DNA of 64,000 nt from Pseudomonadota bacterium (GCA_021325555.1 JAJPGY010000043.1:97487-161486); one strand, 5' to 3'. Counted from the stretch's first letter, positions 10,680-19,477 are shown. Translations and numbers: made by a program. The notes: generated by a model not told the origin, from the sequence alone.

Positions 10680-11261
10680 CTTGGCGACGGCATCGAAGGA
10701 CGGGATGCCTGGCCGCAAGAACCGTGCTTGTTCGCCCGGCGGATATTGACCGCCAGTTTATGCAGACTGTCGGAGATGTCCGGTCGTCGAAAGCCGGTAA
10801 TCCATCCGGTCTGTGCAGCAAGCTGCTGTCTCGATTCGACAATGGCCTGTAGATCCCCGGAAAGGGCACCGTAAGCCTTGTCATGTCACCCTCGCCACAG
10901 CGCAGATGGAGCCCCTGTGTGAGTTGAACGTATCGGACCCGCAATCCGGCATGAGCAGCCTTTCAGAGCCGAGCCTGGCACGGGACCGAAAATGATCTGC
11001 CTCGCCTTTGTTATCCAGCCTGTCGCACAACCGGGCCACGCACCACAGGCAGTGCGTGATCTCCGCAGCCTTGTCCTGTCCGGCCGATTCCCGCAGCAGA
11101 AGCTCATGCCTGTATGCGCGCAGAGCATCCGTGAAGTGACTGCCTTTCCCATAAGCCATTGCCAGCCTGTGCAGCGTCGTGGCAAGACTCTGCCTCAGCT
11201 CCAGCCATTCGGCCTGCGCCCGATCAATTTGACATGAACTGTTCATTCTGAGCACGCTCAA
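10680..11261 (-). pseudogene. Decayed tetratricopeptide-repeat gene remnant
   Basis: An open frame at 10881-11261 encodes 126 residues with TPR-like helices (LATTLHRLAMAYGKGSHFTDALRAYRHELLLRES). Below 10881, other frames hold similar fragments (SDSLHKLAVNIRRANKH) broken by stops and frame changes. The simplest reading is a TPR gene inactivated by frameshifts. The 126-residue piece could still be expressed as a short protein. Confidence 0.4.
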
Positions 11262-11729
11262 CCGCTGTAACGGATCCTTTGCCTTTTGACTTGACCTCCG
11301 CCGGGGCGAACCTGGTCAACTTCCCGAGTCCAGATGAGCATCCCGCCTGCCGGCGGGGGAGCAACAAACATCGGGACAATCGTTCAAAATAGTGATTGCC
11401 AGGGCGTCTCGAGCGCCCCTTCCGCCTGACAAGCCCCACCCCGGTCCAGTCGACCGTCCCATCGCTGAGGCGGCCGCCTGTAGACATTTGTCTCATGTAG
11501 ACGATTGTCGATCCATCCCCCAGACGGGGGACCGCGGGCTGCTTTCTCCGGGCATCGCGCGCGCCGCCTGGTGAATCGATCGGCCGCCCGGTCGAGGATT
11601 GCCGGCGCACCGGCGAAACTGGAAAGCCGTCAGGCAGCCGGGACTGCGCCTCGGGAGATTCAGCGGGCGGCAGGGTCTGACAGGACTCATGCCCTCGGCG
11701 GACAGTCCGCAGGAAGACTCGGCGCACGC
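11262..11729. other. Non-coding gap after the Tad operon
   Basis: I see no convincing gene here. A 196-codon open frame on the minus strand (11224-11814) has no protein-like character and runs into tadC out of frame. The gap holds two operator-like near-palindromes, AGACATTTGTCT (11482-11493) and AGACGATTGTCG (11499-11510), 17 bp apart. Confidence 0.5.
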
Positions 11730-12554
11730 CTACAATCTGCCCATGCTGCCCAGGAAGGTTACGATGGAAGGGGCCAGGACCACAATCAAAAGGGCGGGCA
11801 TGATGCACAGCCACATCGGCAGCGCCATGTAAATGGGCAACTTCATGGCCCGCTCCTCCGCCTGCAGGCGCTGCGTGGTTCGCAGCAGCTCGGCTTGAGC
11901 GCGAAGCACCCTGGAGATGCTGAGACCCATCCTGGCCGACTGGGCAAGCGCCGATCCCAGAGAGCGCAGCGGATCAACCCCTGTGCGATGGAAAAGCGCT
12001 TGATATGCCCGTTCTCTTTCTGTTCCCAGGAGCAAATCGCGGGCCAGCAAGCCGAACTCTTCGTTCAATGCGTCTCCGACGCCCGATTTTTCCGTGGCGA
12101 TGCGCTGCACGGTGGCATCCAGCGCCAACCCCGCGTCGATGCACATGACCATCAGATCCAGTGCCTGCGGCAACGCCCGCCTTATCTGGGACTGCCTTCT
12201 CCTTACCTTCAAGAGCAAAAGAGCGTCGGGAATGAGATAGCCAGCCAGAGCCAGGCCAGGCGCAACTAGCGGGTTTACGAACAGCGCCGCCAGCAGCAGC
12301 GCCAGCGCAGCCCAGAGCTTGGCGATGCTGAAGCCGGCCAGGGCGCCGGATTCCCTGAGGTTCCCCCAAACAAGCAGCCTGCGCAGGCGAGCAAGGTAGC
12401 GATCCGGCAGCACGCCAAAAAGCGCCAGCGCCGGCCCGGACAGCCAGCGCGGCGCCTGAAAATCACCGCTGGTGGCCGCGGATGCCGGGGCAATCACGAC
12501 GATCGCCGCTGCCGCCAATAGCTCCGGGTATCTGGCCAGTTCCGGCAAGTCCAT
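11730..12554 (-). CDS. tadC: Tad pilus inner-membrane protein TadC
   Basis: GspF-type membrane platform protein of 274 residues. It has hydrophobic segments at the N-terminus (ELLAAAAIVVIAPASAA), near residues 80-110 and at the C-terminus. The conserved cytoplasmic GspF/TadC helices (RALPQALDLMVMCIDAGLALDATV, SARMGLSISRVLR) are also present. With TadB it should form the platform on which CpaF works to assemble Flp pili. The gene lies 1 bp after tadB and ends the operon. Confidence 0.9.
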   Translation of the reverse strand: MDLPELARYPELLAAAAIVVIAPASAATSGDFQAPRWLSGPALALFGVLPDRYLARLRRLLVWGNLRESGALAGFSIAKLWAALALLLAALFVNPLVAPGLALAGYLIPDALLLLKVRRRQSQIRRALPQALDLMVMCIDAGLALDATVQRIATEKSGVGDALNEEFGLLARDLLLGTERERAYQALFHRTGVDPLRSLGSALAQSARMGLSISRVLRAQAELLRTTQRLQAEERAMKLPIYMALPMWLCIMPALLIVVLAPSIVTFLGSMGRL

Positions 12555-12555
12555 T

Positions 12556-13512
12556 TCACACCTTGATAGTCGACAATCTGGTCATGATAACAATGCCCGC
12601 AAGCTGCAAGACAACGGCAAGCACAAAGAGCGTTTTTCCGGTCTCGGTCGTCACCAGCGGCGTCAGATAGCCGGGGCTCATGGACTCCAAGAGAAAAGCC
12701 AGGATAAAGGGCATGACGCCGACGATCAGCGCCGATAACCGGCTCTGAGCAGTGAGCGCTTTCACCTGCCGGGCCAGCTTGATTCGATCCCTGATCGTGC
12801 CGTTGGTCTTTTCGAGCAATTCGGCCAGACTGCCGCCGACCTCCGATTGAATTGCCACCGCTTTGGTAATCAGGTCCAGGTCGAAGCTTTCCAGGCGCTG
12901 GGCCGAGATGAGCAGGGAAGCCGGCAAGGTCTGTCCCAGGTTGAGTCTCTGAAGGACATCCCTGAACTCGGCCCCGCAAGGCACCGGCGCCTCCTCGGCG
13001 ACCGCTCGCACGGCTTGCGGAATGCTGTGCCCGCTCTTGAGCACGGAGACCATCAAATCGATTGCCGAAGGCAGTTGCTGCAAGAAGCGCTCTCTCAGGC
13101 GCGCCCGATGATAGAGAAGCCAGAGCGTGGGGGCGCCCCCGGCTGCCGCGCCGATGACCGGACATGCCAGAGCAGGCGCGCCCAGCCCGAAGGCCGCGGC
13201 CGGCAGTCCGACCGACAGGATGAGCGTGACAAGCGCCAGATCGGCCAGCCGCCCCGACAGGCCGGTCTGGTAGAGAAGCCGCTCCCAGAACGAAAGAATG
13301 CGGGTCGGGACCGGCCACTTGATGTCAAGCCGGCGCTTCTCCGGGCTCGACACCAGAATGGCCGGCTCGCGCGCCAGCTCCTCGCGCCACAGCTGCCGCA
13401 TCCGCCTGGCTACGAGTTCCGAGCGCGCCTTGTGGTGATAGAGGCGGGTGGCGACCATGCCACCACAGACGATGACGGATGCGACTGCCGCTACAAGCCC
13501 GCCGTTGATCAA
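12556..13512 (-). CDS. tadB: Tad pilus inner-membrane protein TadB
   Basis: GspF-type platform protein of 318 residues with an N-terminal membrane helix. The conserved core contains QLPSAIDLMVSVLKSGHSIPQAV and SEVGGSLAELLEKTNGTIRDR, and two C-terminal membrane helices follow. Its ATG overlaps the cpaF stop by 4 bp (ATGA), indicating coupled translation. Confidence 0.92.
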   Translation of the reverse strand: MINGGLVAAVASVIVCGGMVATRLYHHKARSELVARRMRQLWREELAREPAILVSSPEKRRLDIKWPVPTRILSFWERLLYQTGLSGRLADLALVTLILSVGLPAAAFGLGAPALACPVIGAAAGGAPTLWLLYHRARLRERFLQQLPSAIDLMVSVLKSGHSIPQAVRAVAEEAPVPCGAEFRDVLQRLNLGQTLPASLLISAQRLESFDLDLITKAVAIQSEVGGSLAELLEKTNGTIRDRIKLARQVKALTAQSRLSALIVGVMPFILAFLLESMSPGYLTPLVTTETGKTLFVLAVVLQLAGIVIMTRLSTIKV

Positions 13513-14951
13513 AGTGGGCCTCCTTCATCGCTGGTGAACATGGCGGTATCGAGGCGCAGACCGGCGTCCGCGAACTTGCTCTCGTAATAAGGCCTCAGGT
13601 TGTGGGCGCGGTGCATGCCCAGCACCTTGCCGGAGCGATCCAGCCCCTCCTGCTCGAAAGAGAAAAGCTCCTGCATGGTGATCGTGTCGCCCTGCAGCCC
13701 GGTCAGCTCGCTCACGGAGACGATCCTGCGCGTGCCGTCGCTCAAGCGCTTTACCTGCACTATGAGGTCGAAAGCCGAGGCAATCTGCTCCCTGATGCTC
13801 CGCTGGGAAAGCTCGACGCCGGCCAGAAGCACCAGCGTCTCCAGGCGGCTCAAGGCATCGCGAGGGCTGTTGGCGTGCAGGGTGGTGAGCGATCCTTCGT
13901 GGCCCGTATTCATGGCCTGCAGCATATCCAGCGCTTCGGGCCCGCGCACCTCCCCTACCAGGATCCGGTCCGGGCGCATACGCAGGGCGTTCTTCACCAG
14001 GTCCCGCTGGGACACCATGCCCCGGCCCTCGACGTTGGCCGGTCTGGACTCCAGGCGCACCACGTGCCGCTGCTGCAGCCGCAGCTCGGATGTGTCCTCG
14101 ATGGTGATTATCCGTTCCGCCCCCGAGATGCACGCGGACAGCACATTCAGCAAAGTGGTCTTGCCGGCCGACGTGCCGCCCGACACAAGGATGTTCAGCC
14201 GCGCCCGTACGGAGGTTTCCAGAAATTCGGCCATCTGCCGGCTCAGCGTGCCGCGCCCGACGAGGTCCTCCATGGTGAACGGATTGGGCCGGAAACGCCG
14301 TATGGAAAGGATCGGGCCGTCCAGGGACAGCGGTGGAATGATGGCGTTAACGCGGGAGCCGTCCGGAAGCCTGGCGTCGACAATCGGTGACGACTCGTCG
14401 ATGCGCCGGCCGATCCGTGATACCACCCGGTTGATTATGTGCATGAGGTGGCGATCGTCCTTGAAATGGACCGACGTGGCTGTGAGCTTGCCATCGCGGT
14501 CCACCCAGACGCTGCCGGCCCCGTTGACCAGGATGTCATTGACGTCGGGGTCGGAAAGCAGCGGCTCCAGCGGTCCCAGTCCGAGCGTCTCGTGAAGAAC
14601 ATCGCGAGCCAGAGACTCCCTCTCGTCGGGCGACAGCGGCAGGCGCTCGTCGGCCAGCAAGTGCTGAACCGTGTTGCGGACCGCCGATTCAAGGGCTTCA
14701 CTGCCCTCGATCTGCATGAGGGCGGTGATGTCCAGGTTCTCCACCAGCCGCGAGTGAATGCGGCTCTTCAACGCTTGATAGGTGCTGTCTGCGTGCTGCT
14801 CGGGCTTCTGCCCCGCCAGAGCCGACCAGAGAGACAGAGAGCTGCTGACGGCGCTCTGCGGCTTCTCTCCGCCCTTCTCCTCGACAGAAGGCCCTTGCCG
14901 GTCGTCCGGCAGGGGCTCCTGCTGAAGTAGCAACTGCCTCAGTTTGCTCAT
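13509..14951 (-). CDS. cpaF: Tad pilus assembly ATPase CpaF/TadA
   Basis: Secretion ATPase of 480 residues that powers Flp pilin polymerisation. Walker A is SGGTSAGKTTLLN, the Asp box region is IITIEDTSEL, and Walker B plus the His box lie in RILVGEVRGPEALDMLQAMNTGHEGSLTTLHANS. The N-terminal domain shows GLGPLEPLLSDPDVNDILVN. The true start is ATG 14951, which overlaps the cpaE stop by 4 bp; the longer upstream frame is only antisense to cpaE. Confidence 0.97.
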   Translation of the reverse strand: MSKLRQLLLQQEPLPDDRQGPSVEEKGGEKPQSAVSSSLSLWSALAGQKPEQHADSTYQALKSRIHSRLVENLDITALMQIEGSEALESAVRNTVQHLLADERLPLSPDERESLARDVLHETLGLGPLEPLLSDPDVNDILVNGAGSVWVDRDGKLTATSVHFKDDRHLMHIINRVVSRIGRRIDESSPIVDARLPDGSRVNAIIPPLSLDGPILSIRRFRPNPFTMEDLVGRGTLSRQMAEFLETSVRARLNILVSGGTSAGKTTLLNVLSACISGAERIITIEDTSELRLQQRHVVRLESRPANVEGRGMVSQRDLVKNALRMRPDRILVGEVRGPEALDMLQAMNTGHEGSLTTLHANSPRDALSRLETLVLLAGVELSQRSIREQIASAFDLIVQVKRLSDGTRRIVSVSELTGLQGDTITMQELFSFEQEGLDRSGKVLGMHRAHNLRPYYESKFADAGLRLDTAMFTSDEGGPL

Positions 14952-15784
14952 CTGCCGCTGGCCACCATGATGTTTGCCAGGGCGGAGACCGCCTTGCAAT
15001 ATGCCGCGCCCGGCTTGACGATCGTCGCCGGCTCCCCCGAAAGCAGGCACGACTGCAACAGATCGAAATCGTTGGCGAGCGCGACTATTTTCGAGCCGGC
15101 AAAACAGCGGGGCAGCTCCTTTTCGACGGCCCTCGTCTTGCGGCAGCAGCGGTTGGCGGCCAGGATCACCCTGCCCTCGTCATATTCCAGAGCCCGCAAA
15201 AGGTCAACCTGGCGCCTGGCCGCCTCCACGCCGCCCAGGGTCGGCTCGAAGACCAGGACGATGCTCTCGCAACGGTCTATCAGTCGCAGCAGGTGCTTGT
15301 CCAGGTGCCTGGGCAGATCAAGGACCCAGGTCGGCACCAGAGACCGCATGGACTCCAGCGCCTCGGCCAGCTCGCCCAGATTGCTGCCAAGGCATGTCTC
15401 CAGATCACCGGGCGGCGTCAGCAAAAGACAGTGCGGGCCGATCCTTTCCGCGCACGCTTCCAGGAGATGAAGGTCGATGTTGGGCCTGCGCGAGATGACA
15501 TCAAGCAAACCGAATTGCGGCCTGCGCTGAAGCATGCCAGCGATCTGAGGCTGCTGCAGGTTGGCGTCAACCAGGGCCGCCGGCGCTCCCTGCCGCGCCA
15601 GCGCCACGGCCAGATTGAGGGCCAGGGTCGACGAGCCGCTGCCGCCTTTCGCTCCCAGCACACCGATCACGCGCCCGCCACCGGAGGCGGACTGCCTGCC
15701 CTGCGCTTCCTGCGGCGGCACCACCGCCGTCTCAGCCTGGCGCCTTCCCGGGATTCGCAATCTGCCTGCAAAAGAGACGGTCAT
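14948..15784 (-). CDS. cpaE: Tad pilus localisation ATPase CpaE/TadZ
   Basis: MinD/ParA-like ATPase of 278 residues. The deviant Walker A is GAKGGSGSSTLALNLA near residues 44-59, and a Walker B-like WVLDLPRHLD follows. It lacks a clear N-terminal receiver-like domain: only about 40 Pro/Arg-rich residues precede the ATPase. TadZ proteins place the Tad machine in the cell. Its start overlaps the upstream gene's stop, and its stop overlaps the cpaF start. Confidence 0.9.
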   Translation of the reverse strand: MTVSFAGRLRIPGRRQAETAVVPPQEAQGRQSASGGGRVIGVLGAKGGSGSSTLALNLAVALARQGAPAALVDANLQQPQIAGMLQRRPQFGLLDVISRRPNIDLHLLEACAERIGPHCLLLTPPGDLETCLGSNLGELAEALESMRSLVPTWVLDLPRHLDKHLLRLIDRCESIVLVFEPTLGGVEAARRQVDLLRALEYDEGRVILAANRCCRKTRAVEKELPRCFAGSKIVALANDFDLLQSCLLSGEPATIVKPGAAYCKAVSALANIMVASGR

Positions 15785-17133
15785 GGCTTGAGCCCTATCA
15801 GACGGGGAGAAGGAGCCGGCGCCAGAGCCACGCCCAGGTAGCGGGGGGTGATACCGCCCGTGGAGCCGTCTACCTGCCGGGCGGAGAACTGCTGGGGGAT
15901 TGAGACCGCCCCACCGCCGGCAAGCCCCGAAGCCGGAATACCGCTGGGCTCGTTGGTGGCAGCCGTGTTCGGCAGCGGAATCGAAGGGCCGAGACTGACC
16001 GTGAGCGACAACGGCACCCCGGCGGAGTTCACCTGCACAGCCTTCAAAGCCAGGTAGGCAAAGCCTATCACCTGGTTGGGGTTCTGGAAGGAAGGATCGG
16101 CTGCCAGAACCGGCACCACAAAATACGGCTGCTGTTGCGGGCTGGAAACCAGAGAGTTGAGCGCCCCGGCGACTTCGCCGGCGCGCGATGCGAACGTCGG
16201 ATCGGCCGGATCAAAGGCGGCAAGCATGCTGTTGCGCTCGACGGCGGCCGGGGCGACCGGCTCAAGGTTCGTCTGAGCGCCGAAGTAGCCGAGAAGCTGC
16301 TCGAGTTGATCGATGGCCGCATTGCCCTGGGCGGATCCGTAATACGATGAGCTGCCGCCGCTTTCCGCCACGTTGACCAGGCAGCCCTTCATTGCTCCCT
16401 GCTGCCCGGGCGAAGCGGACGACACCAGTTGGACCGTAAAGCTCGTGCTGGTGCCGGGCGGCACGGGGTATGAGATTGCCGGAAACTCGAGGGCGCTTAT
16501 GGCCAGGGGCAGGGCAGCAAACGCCGAATAATTGAACGGGCCGGCACCAGCCGTGCCCGGCGGCACCCCGGGCCCGACCCTTGCCGCAGGCTGGCCTATC
16601 ACCTCGCACCACCTGGCCGGCGACATGCCTGGCGCTCCCGACCCTGACTGCCCCGAAAAAGCGTAGACAGCCGGAAGAAAGAAGGTCTTCAGGGCACTGG
16701 CCCCCGTCAACGAGGCGGTCACCCGCAAGACGGCCTCGGTGGAATCGTCCGGGTTTGGGCTCAAGCTCACGCTGTCCGACCCGAAGCTCACAGGCGCCCA
16801 CCCTCCCTGCGCAGCGCCTGAAGGGCCGGCAATGGATCGATTGAGGGAAGACACCGCCGGCGAGGCGATCTCACCGGAGATGTTCGACTGCACAGTATTG
16901 AGGTCCGGGCTGCCGTCGTATACGGGGGCGTACGCAAATGCCATTCCATATAAGGCGGCTGCCCGCGCCGCGTGAAAAAGCTGTCCCGATGCCAGCAGAT
17001 CTCGCCCAAGGTCTGCAGTGAAGGCCAGGGTGGCCATGATCAGCATGACCGCAAACGCCACCAGGGGCAGCACCATTCCCCTGGCGCTTCTGGTCGTACT
17101 TCTGTAAGGCAGCGCGGCCTGATCTCCGCTCAT
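15781..17133 (-). CDS. TadG-like pilus-associated protein
   Basis: The protein has 450 residues. An N-terminal segment (RGMVLPLVAFAVMLIMATLAFTAD) is a TadE/TadG-type membrane anchor. It is followed by a helical stretch with many Ala (LFHAARAAALYGMAFAY) and a long exported Ser/Pro/Gly-rich domain. TadG-like proteins are thought to be minor pilus or secretion components. The C-terminal domain is not one I recognise. It lies between cpaB (4 bp gap) and cpaE (4 bp overlap). Confidence 0.75.
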   Translation of the reverse strand: MSGDQAALPYRSTTRSARGMVLPLVAFAVMLIMATLAFTADLGRDLLASGQLFHAARAAALYGMAFAYAPVYDGSPDLNTVQSNISGEIASPAVSSLNRSIAGPSGAAQGGWAPVSFGSDSVSLSPNPDDSTEAVLRVTASLTGASALKTFFLPAVYAFSGQSGSGAPGMSPARWCEVIGQPAARVGPGVPPGTAGAGPFNYSAFAALPLAISALEFPAISYPVPPGTSTSFTVQLVSSASPGQQGAMKGCLVNVAESGGSSSYYGSAQGNAAIDQLEQLLGYFGAQTNLEPVAPAAVERNSMLAAFDPADPTFASRAGEVAGALNSLVSSPQQQPYFVVPVLAADPSFQNPNQVIGFAYLALKAVQVNSAGVPLSLTVSLGPSIPLPNTAATNEPSGIPASGLAGGGAVSIPQQFSARQVDGSTGGITPRYLGVALAPAPSPRLIGLKP

Positions 17134-17137
17134 GGAA

Positions 17138-18085
17138 TCAATTGCCCCTCAACGGAAAGGTGACAATCTCCTTGTTGCCCCCTTTGAACACCTCAAGCGA
17201 CCAGACGGGCCTGGTTGGCAACGCCCCGGTTTCTTGCTCGGCCTGCTGAGGGGCGGGAGGTGGGGGTGGAGGCGGTGCCGGCAACAGCGCGGGGCTGCCG
17301 ACCGCGGGCCCTTGATCTTCAACCTCCGGTGCCCAGGAGAAGATGCTCGAGTCCTTGATCGTTTCGGGGGTCAGCTCCTCCCTATCATCTCGGTTACGCA
17401 GCACCAGCTTCAGTTTTCCTGACTCTACGGCATGAGAGATCAGCTCCGCCTCCCCTTTGGAGACAGCCAGGGTAATCACGGAGGCGTCACCGGCATTGCT
17501 GCGGGTCGATGTCTCGGCGCGCCTGGACATCGTGAGCAACACGCGGGCTCGCTGGCAGATCAAACGTGTGTACTTTTTGGCCTTGTAAGACGCGGTGAAC
17601 ATGACATCGACCAGATCCCCGGGCTCGAGAGCGTGCTCCACCATCGACTCCTCCGGCAGCCGCAGGGTGACGGCTCTCTCGTTGGCGGCAAGCAGGGAGG
17701 AGACCCCCTCTCGCGCCGGCAGCACCTGTGTCGTCAGGATCGGCTCCGCCTTGCTCAAGTACTGGCGCGCGCAACGCCCTGCCAGGAGGTGGGTGGACGA
17801 CACCATCTGCGGTGTCCAGTAGGGCCGCGGCAGATCCATATAGCGCAAATTGGCATAGCCAAGACGGGCGCCGGCCGGAATATCCACTGCAGCGGCCACG
17901 ACCTTCACCCTCGGCACGTCCTGCTTGCCCTGCATGGCTACGCGGGCCACCCCTACGCCGACAAGGGCCACCAGCACGAGAACGAGCAGGACGGGCGAGG
18001 AGCTTTTCTTGCGGGGCTGCCCCGGCAGAAACGCCCTGTCTTGCCCGGCCGGCGGGGATACTTCCGGATGTGTGGATACAGGCAC
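17138..18085 (-). CDS. cpaB: Flp pilus assembly protein CpaB/RcpC
   Basis: The protein has 315 residues and a GTG start with Shine-Dalgarno AGGAG 9 nt upstream. One membrane helix at residues 31-50 is followed by a SAF domain (VVAAAVDIPAGARLGYANL) and the CpaB/RcpC domain (VTLRLPEESMVEHALEPGDLVDVMF). A Pro-rich tail follows (poly-Pro near residue 270). CpaB normally works with the secretin CpaC, but no secretin gene is in this window. Confidence 0.9.
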   Translation of the reverse strand: MPVSTHPEVSPPAGQDRAFLPGQPRKKSSSPVLLVLVLVALVGVGVARVAMQGKQDVPRVKVVAAAVDIPAGARLGYANLRYMDLPRPYWTPQMVSSTHLLAGRCARQYLSKAEPILTTQVLPAREGVSSLLAANERAVTLRLPEESMVEHALEPGDLVDVMFTASYKAKKYTRLICQRARVLLTMSRRAETSTRSNAGDASVITLAVSKGEAELISHAVESGKLKLVLRNRDDREELTPETIKDSSIFSWAPEVEDQGPAVGSPALLPAPPPPPPPAPQQAEQETGALPTRPVWSLEVFKGGNKEIVTFPLRGN

Positions 18086-18088
18086 GTT

Positions 18089-18607
18089 CTATTGCTCCTG
18101 ATAAACCAGGGGGAAGGCAGCCGATTGTTGAGTGATGTTCAAATCAGAGAAAAACCCCATGACGGGGCCGCTGATTCCCGAACTGCTTCCCAGCAACTGA
18201 AACGGATAGGTAATCTGCACCGCGACTGCCCCGGCCGGCAAAGGCGGCGATGCCGTGCCCTGGTCATAGGGCAGGATGAGCACCTGCGAGCCTGCCGGTA
18301 GATTTCCCTGCTTGCCGCCGGTAAGCAGCGAGGCTGAGGCGAACAGGTTGTAGATAACCGAAGCCTGGTTGGCGGTCTGCCCGGTCGGTGAAAATCCGCG
18401 GATGAGATCCCGCACTGAGGGATCCTGCAGGTTCGGCGTGCTGGCGGCGAGCATGGCCCCCTGCTGGCTGGCGAAGTTGACCACGCTCATTATGAAGAAG
18501 TACCGCCCGAAATACACCAGGCCGACGAGCATGAACAGCAGAAACGGCAAGGCAAGAGCAGCCTCGACCATCGTCTGTCCGTCACTTTTTCTCGACGCAA
18601 ATACCAT
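18089..18607 (-). CDS. TadE-like minor pseudopilin
   Basis: The protein has 172 residues. An N-terminal TadE motif (DGQTMVEAALALPFLLFMLVGL) with Glu at +5 after the likely cleavage Gly marks a prepilin-like membrane protein. The remaining exported domain is Ser/Gly-rich. It sits between the Flp pilin genes and cpaB, and is likely a minor component of the Tad pilus. Confidence 0.8.
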   Translation of the reverse strand: MVFASRKSDGQTMVEAALALPFLLFMLVGLVYFGRYFFIMSVVNFASQQGAMLAASTPNLQDPSVRDLIRGFSPTGQTANQASVIYNLFASASLLTGGKQGNLPAGSQVLILPYDQGTASPPLPAGAVAVQITYPFQLLGSSSGISGPVMGFFSDLNITQQSAAFPLVYQEQ

Positions 18608-18680
18608 AAGTGCTCCTGCCGCGCAGACACAAGGAAACCCTTGTGTCCGCGCAATCGGCTGGCGGTGTAATTTCGCCCTG

Positions 18681-18899
18681 TTACTGCGGCTGCCAGGGTG
18701 TGGAGCTCTTGTTAACGACAGGTGTCGGATTGTTGGCGAACGCCTGATCGTCTTGATCGTTGATTGAAGTAATAACAGCTCGCATGATATCGGCAGAGCT
18801 CATGCCGAGCCCCTGCATCGCCAGCATGGCAACCGCTGCTACGCAACCGATGCCGATTGCATACTCCACCATGCTCTGTCCACGTGCGCTGCGCTTCAT
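18681..18899 (-). CDS. flp: Flp-type major pilin
   Basis: The prepilin has 72 residues. The processing site RG|QSMVEYAIG is followed by a hydrophobic helix (GCVAAVAMLAMQGLGM), typical of Flp pilins cut by a TadV/CpaA peptidase. The C-terminal 25 residues (NNPTPVVNKSSTPWQPQ) extend beyond the usual Flp end. AAAGGAG lies 7 nt before the ATG. Confidence 0.93.
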   Translation of the reverse strand: MKRSARGQSMVEYAIGIGCVAAVAMLAMQGLGMSSADIMRAVITSINDQDDQAFANNPTPVVNKSSTPWQPQ

Positions 18900-18937
18900 C
18901 TCTTTACTCCTTTGCGTTTAGTTTGGATTGTCAGCTA

Positions 18938-19051
18938 CTAAATGTGCCCCATGTGCCCCAGCGTGCCGAGCGCCACCATGCATAGTGCCGCTACACAGCC
19001 CAAACCAAGTACGTACTCAACCAGGCTCTGGCCACGTCTACAGCGCTTCAT
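18938..19051 (-). CDS. Second, very short Flp pilin (37 residues)
   Basis: The sequence MKRCRRGQSLVEYVLGLG begins a 37-residue product with the same cleavage motif RG|QSLVEY, followed by one hydrophobic helix and the end GTLGHMGHI. A strong AAAGGAG lies 8 nt before the ATG. It is the first gene of the Tad operon and is similar in sequence to the 72-residue pilin 38 bp downstream, suggesting a tandem duplication. After cleavage only about 31 residues would remain, which is short for an Flp subunit. Confidence 0.8.
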   Translation of the reverse strand: MKRCRRGQSLVEYVLGLGCVAALCMVALGTLGHMGHI

Positions 19052-19122
19052 CTCGCCAACTCCTTTCTAGTCTCTGGAAAACCGCCGGAGCAATCCTTTG
19101 GATAAGAACAACGAGAAGATAG

Positions 19123-19181
19123 GTTTGCTACGAGCGGGCAACATGTTGAGTGGTTATTGCGAATAATTCTCAGTAGCAAAC
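19123..19181 (-). promoter_or_regulatory. Structured 5' leader of the Tad operon
   Basis: On the transcript, GUUUGCUAC (from 19181) pairs perfectly with GUAGCAAAC (to 19123). Inside, UGAG/CUCA and UUAUU-CGC-AAUAA form nested stems, and CAACAUGUUG is self-complementary. The predicted transcript start (about 19182) falls at the base of the outer stem, so the RNA would begin with this structure. It matches no riboswitch class I know. It could protect the RNA's 5' end or bind a regulator. Confidence 0.45.
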
Positions 19182-19188
19182 GTGGCTC

Positions 19189-19218
19189 AGAATACTATTC
19201 GGGACGCGATGGTGTCAA
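19189..19218 (-). promoter_or_regulatory. Promoter of the Tad/Flp operon
   Basis: The -35 TTGACA (19218-19213) and -10 TATTCT (19194-19189) are separated by 18 bp. The distance to the first pilin start is about 130 nt. Confidence 0.65.
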
Positions 19219-19339
19219 TTAGCTCTCGCTCATCAATGCGCGAAACTTCACGCCCTGAAAGCCGGTCGAAATGCCTGGCGTGAGCTTTGCCTGCAGGCAG
19301 CCACACCGCAAATGTCGACGGCGGTCAGCGCGTTTTGCC

Positions 19340-19380
19340 GGGCGCCCCCGGGGCGCGGACGTCACGCCCCGGGGGCGCCC
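19340..19380. repeat. Perfect 16-bp inverted repeat upstream of fur
   Basis: GGGCGCCCCCGGGGCG (19340-19355) and its exact complement (19365-19380) flank a 9-bp loop. It lies between the divergent Tad and fur promoters. The sequence resembles the GC-rich core of the repeat near 30391, so it may belong to a dispersed repeat family. Confidence 0.7.
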
Positions 19381-19392
19381 ATTCCCGCTGGC

Positions 19393-19421
19393 TTGACAAT
19401 CCGCCTCGGCCAATCTATCAT
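19393..19421 (+). promoter_or_regulatory. Promoter of the Fur-family gene
   Basis: The -35 TTGACA (19393-19398), a 17-bp spacer and the -10 TATCAT (19416-19421) form a near-consensus housekeeping promoter. The leader to the ATG at 19478 is about 50 nt. Confidence 0.75.
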
Positions 19422-19423
19422 CC

Positions 19424-19437
19424 CTGCAAATTTGCAG
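19424..19437 (+). promoter_or_regulatory. Palindromic operator-like site over the fur start point
   Basis: CTGCAAATTTGCAG is a perfect 14-bp palindrome starting 3 bp after the -10 and covering the predicted +1. Its position suits autorepression by the downstream Fur-family protein. A related half, GCAATTGC, lies at 19461-19468. Confidence 0.5.
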
Positions 19438-19477
19438 AGCCGTTCTCAATAAGGCTGCAGGCAATTGCAACAAGGTC

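Noticed and set aside
11224..11814. A 196-codon gene after tadC
   Set aside because: It overlaps tadC in another frame and the product looks random (Arg/Gly/Pro-rich without structure).
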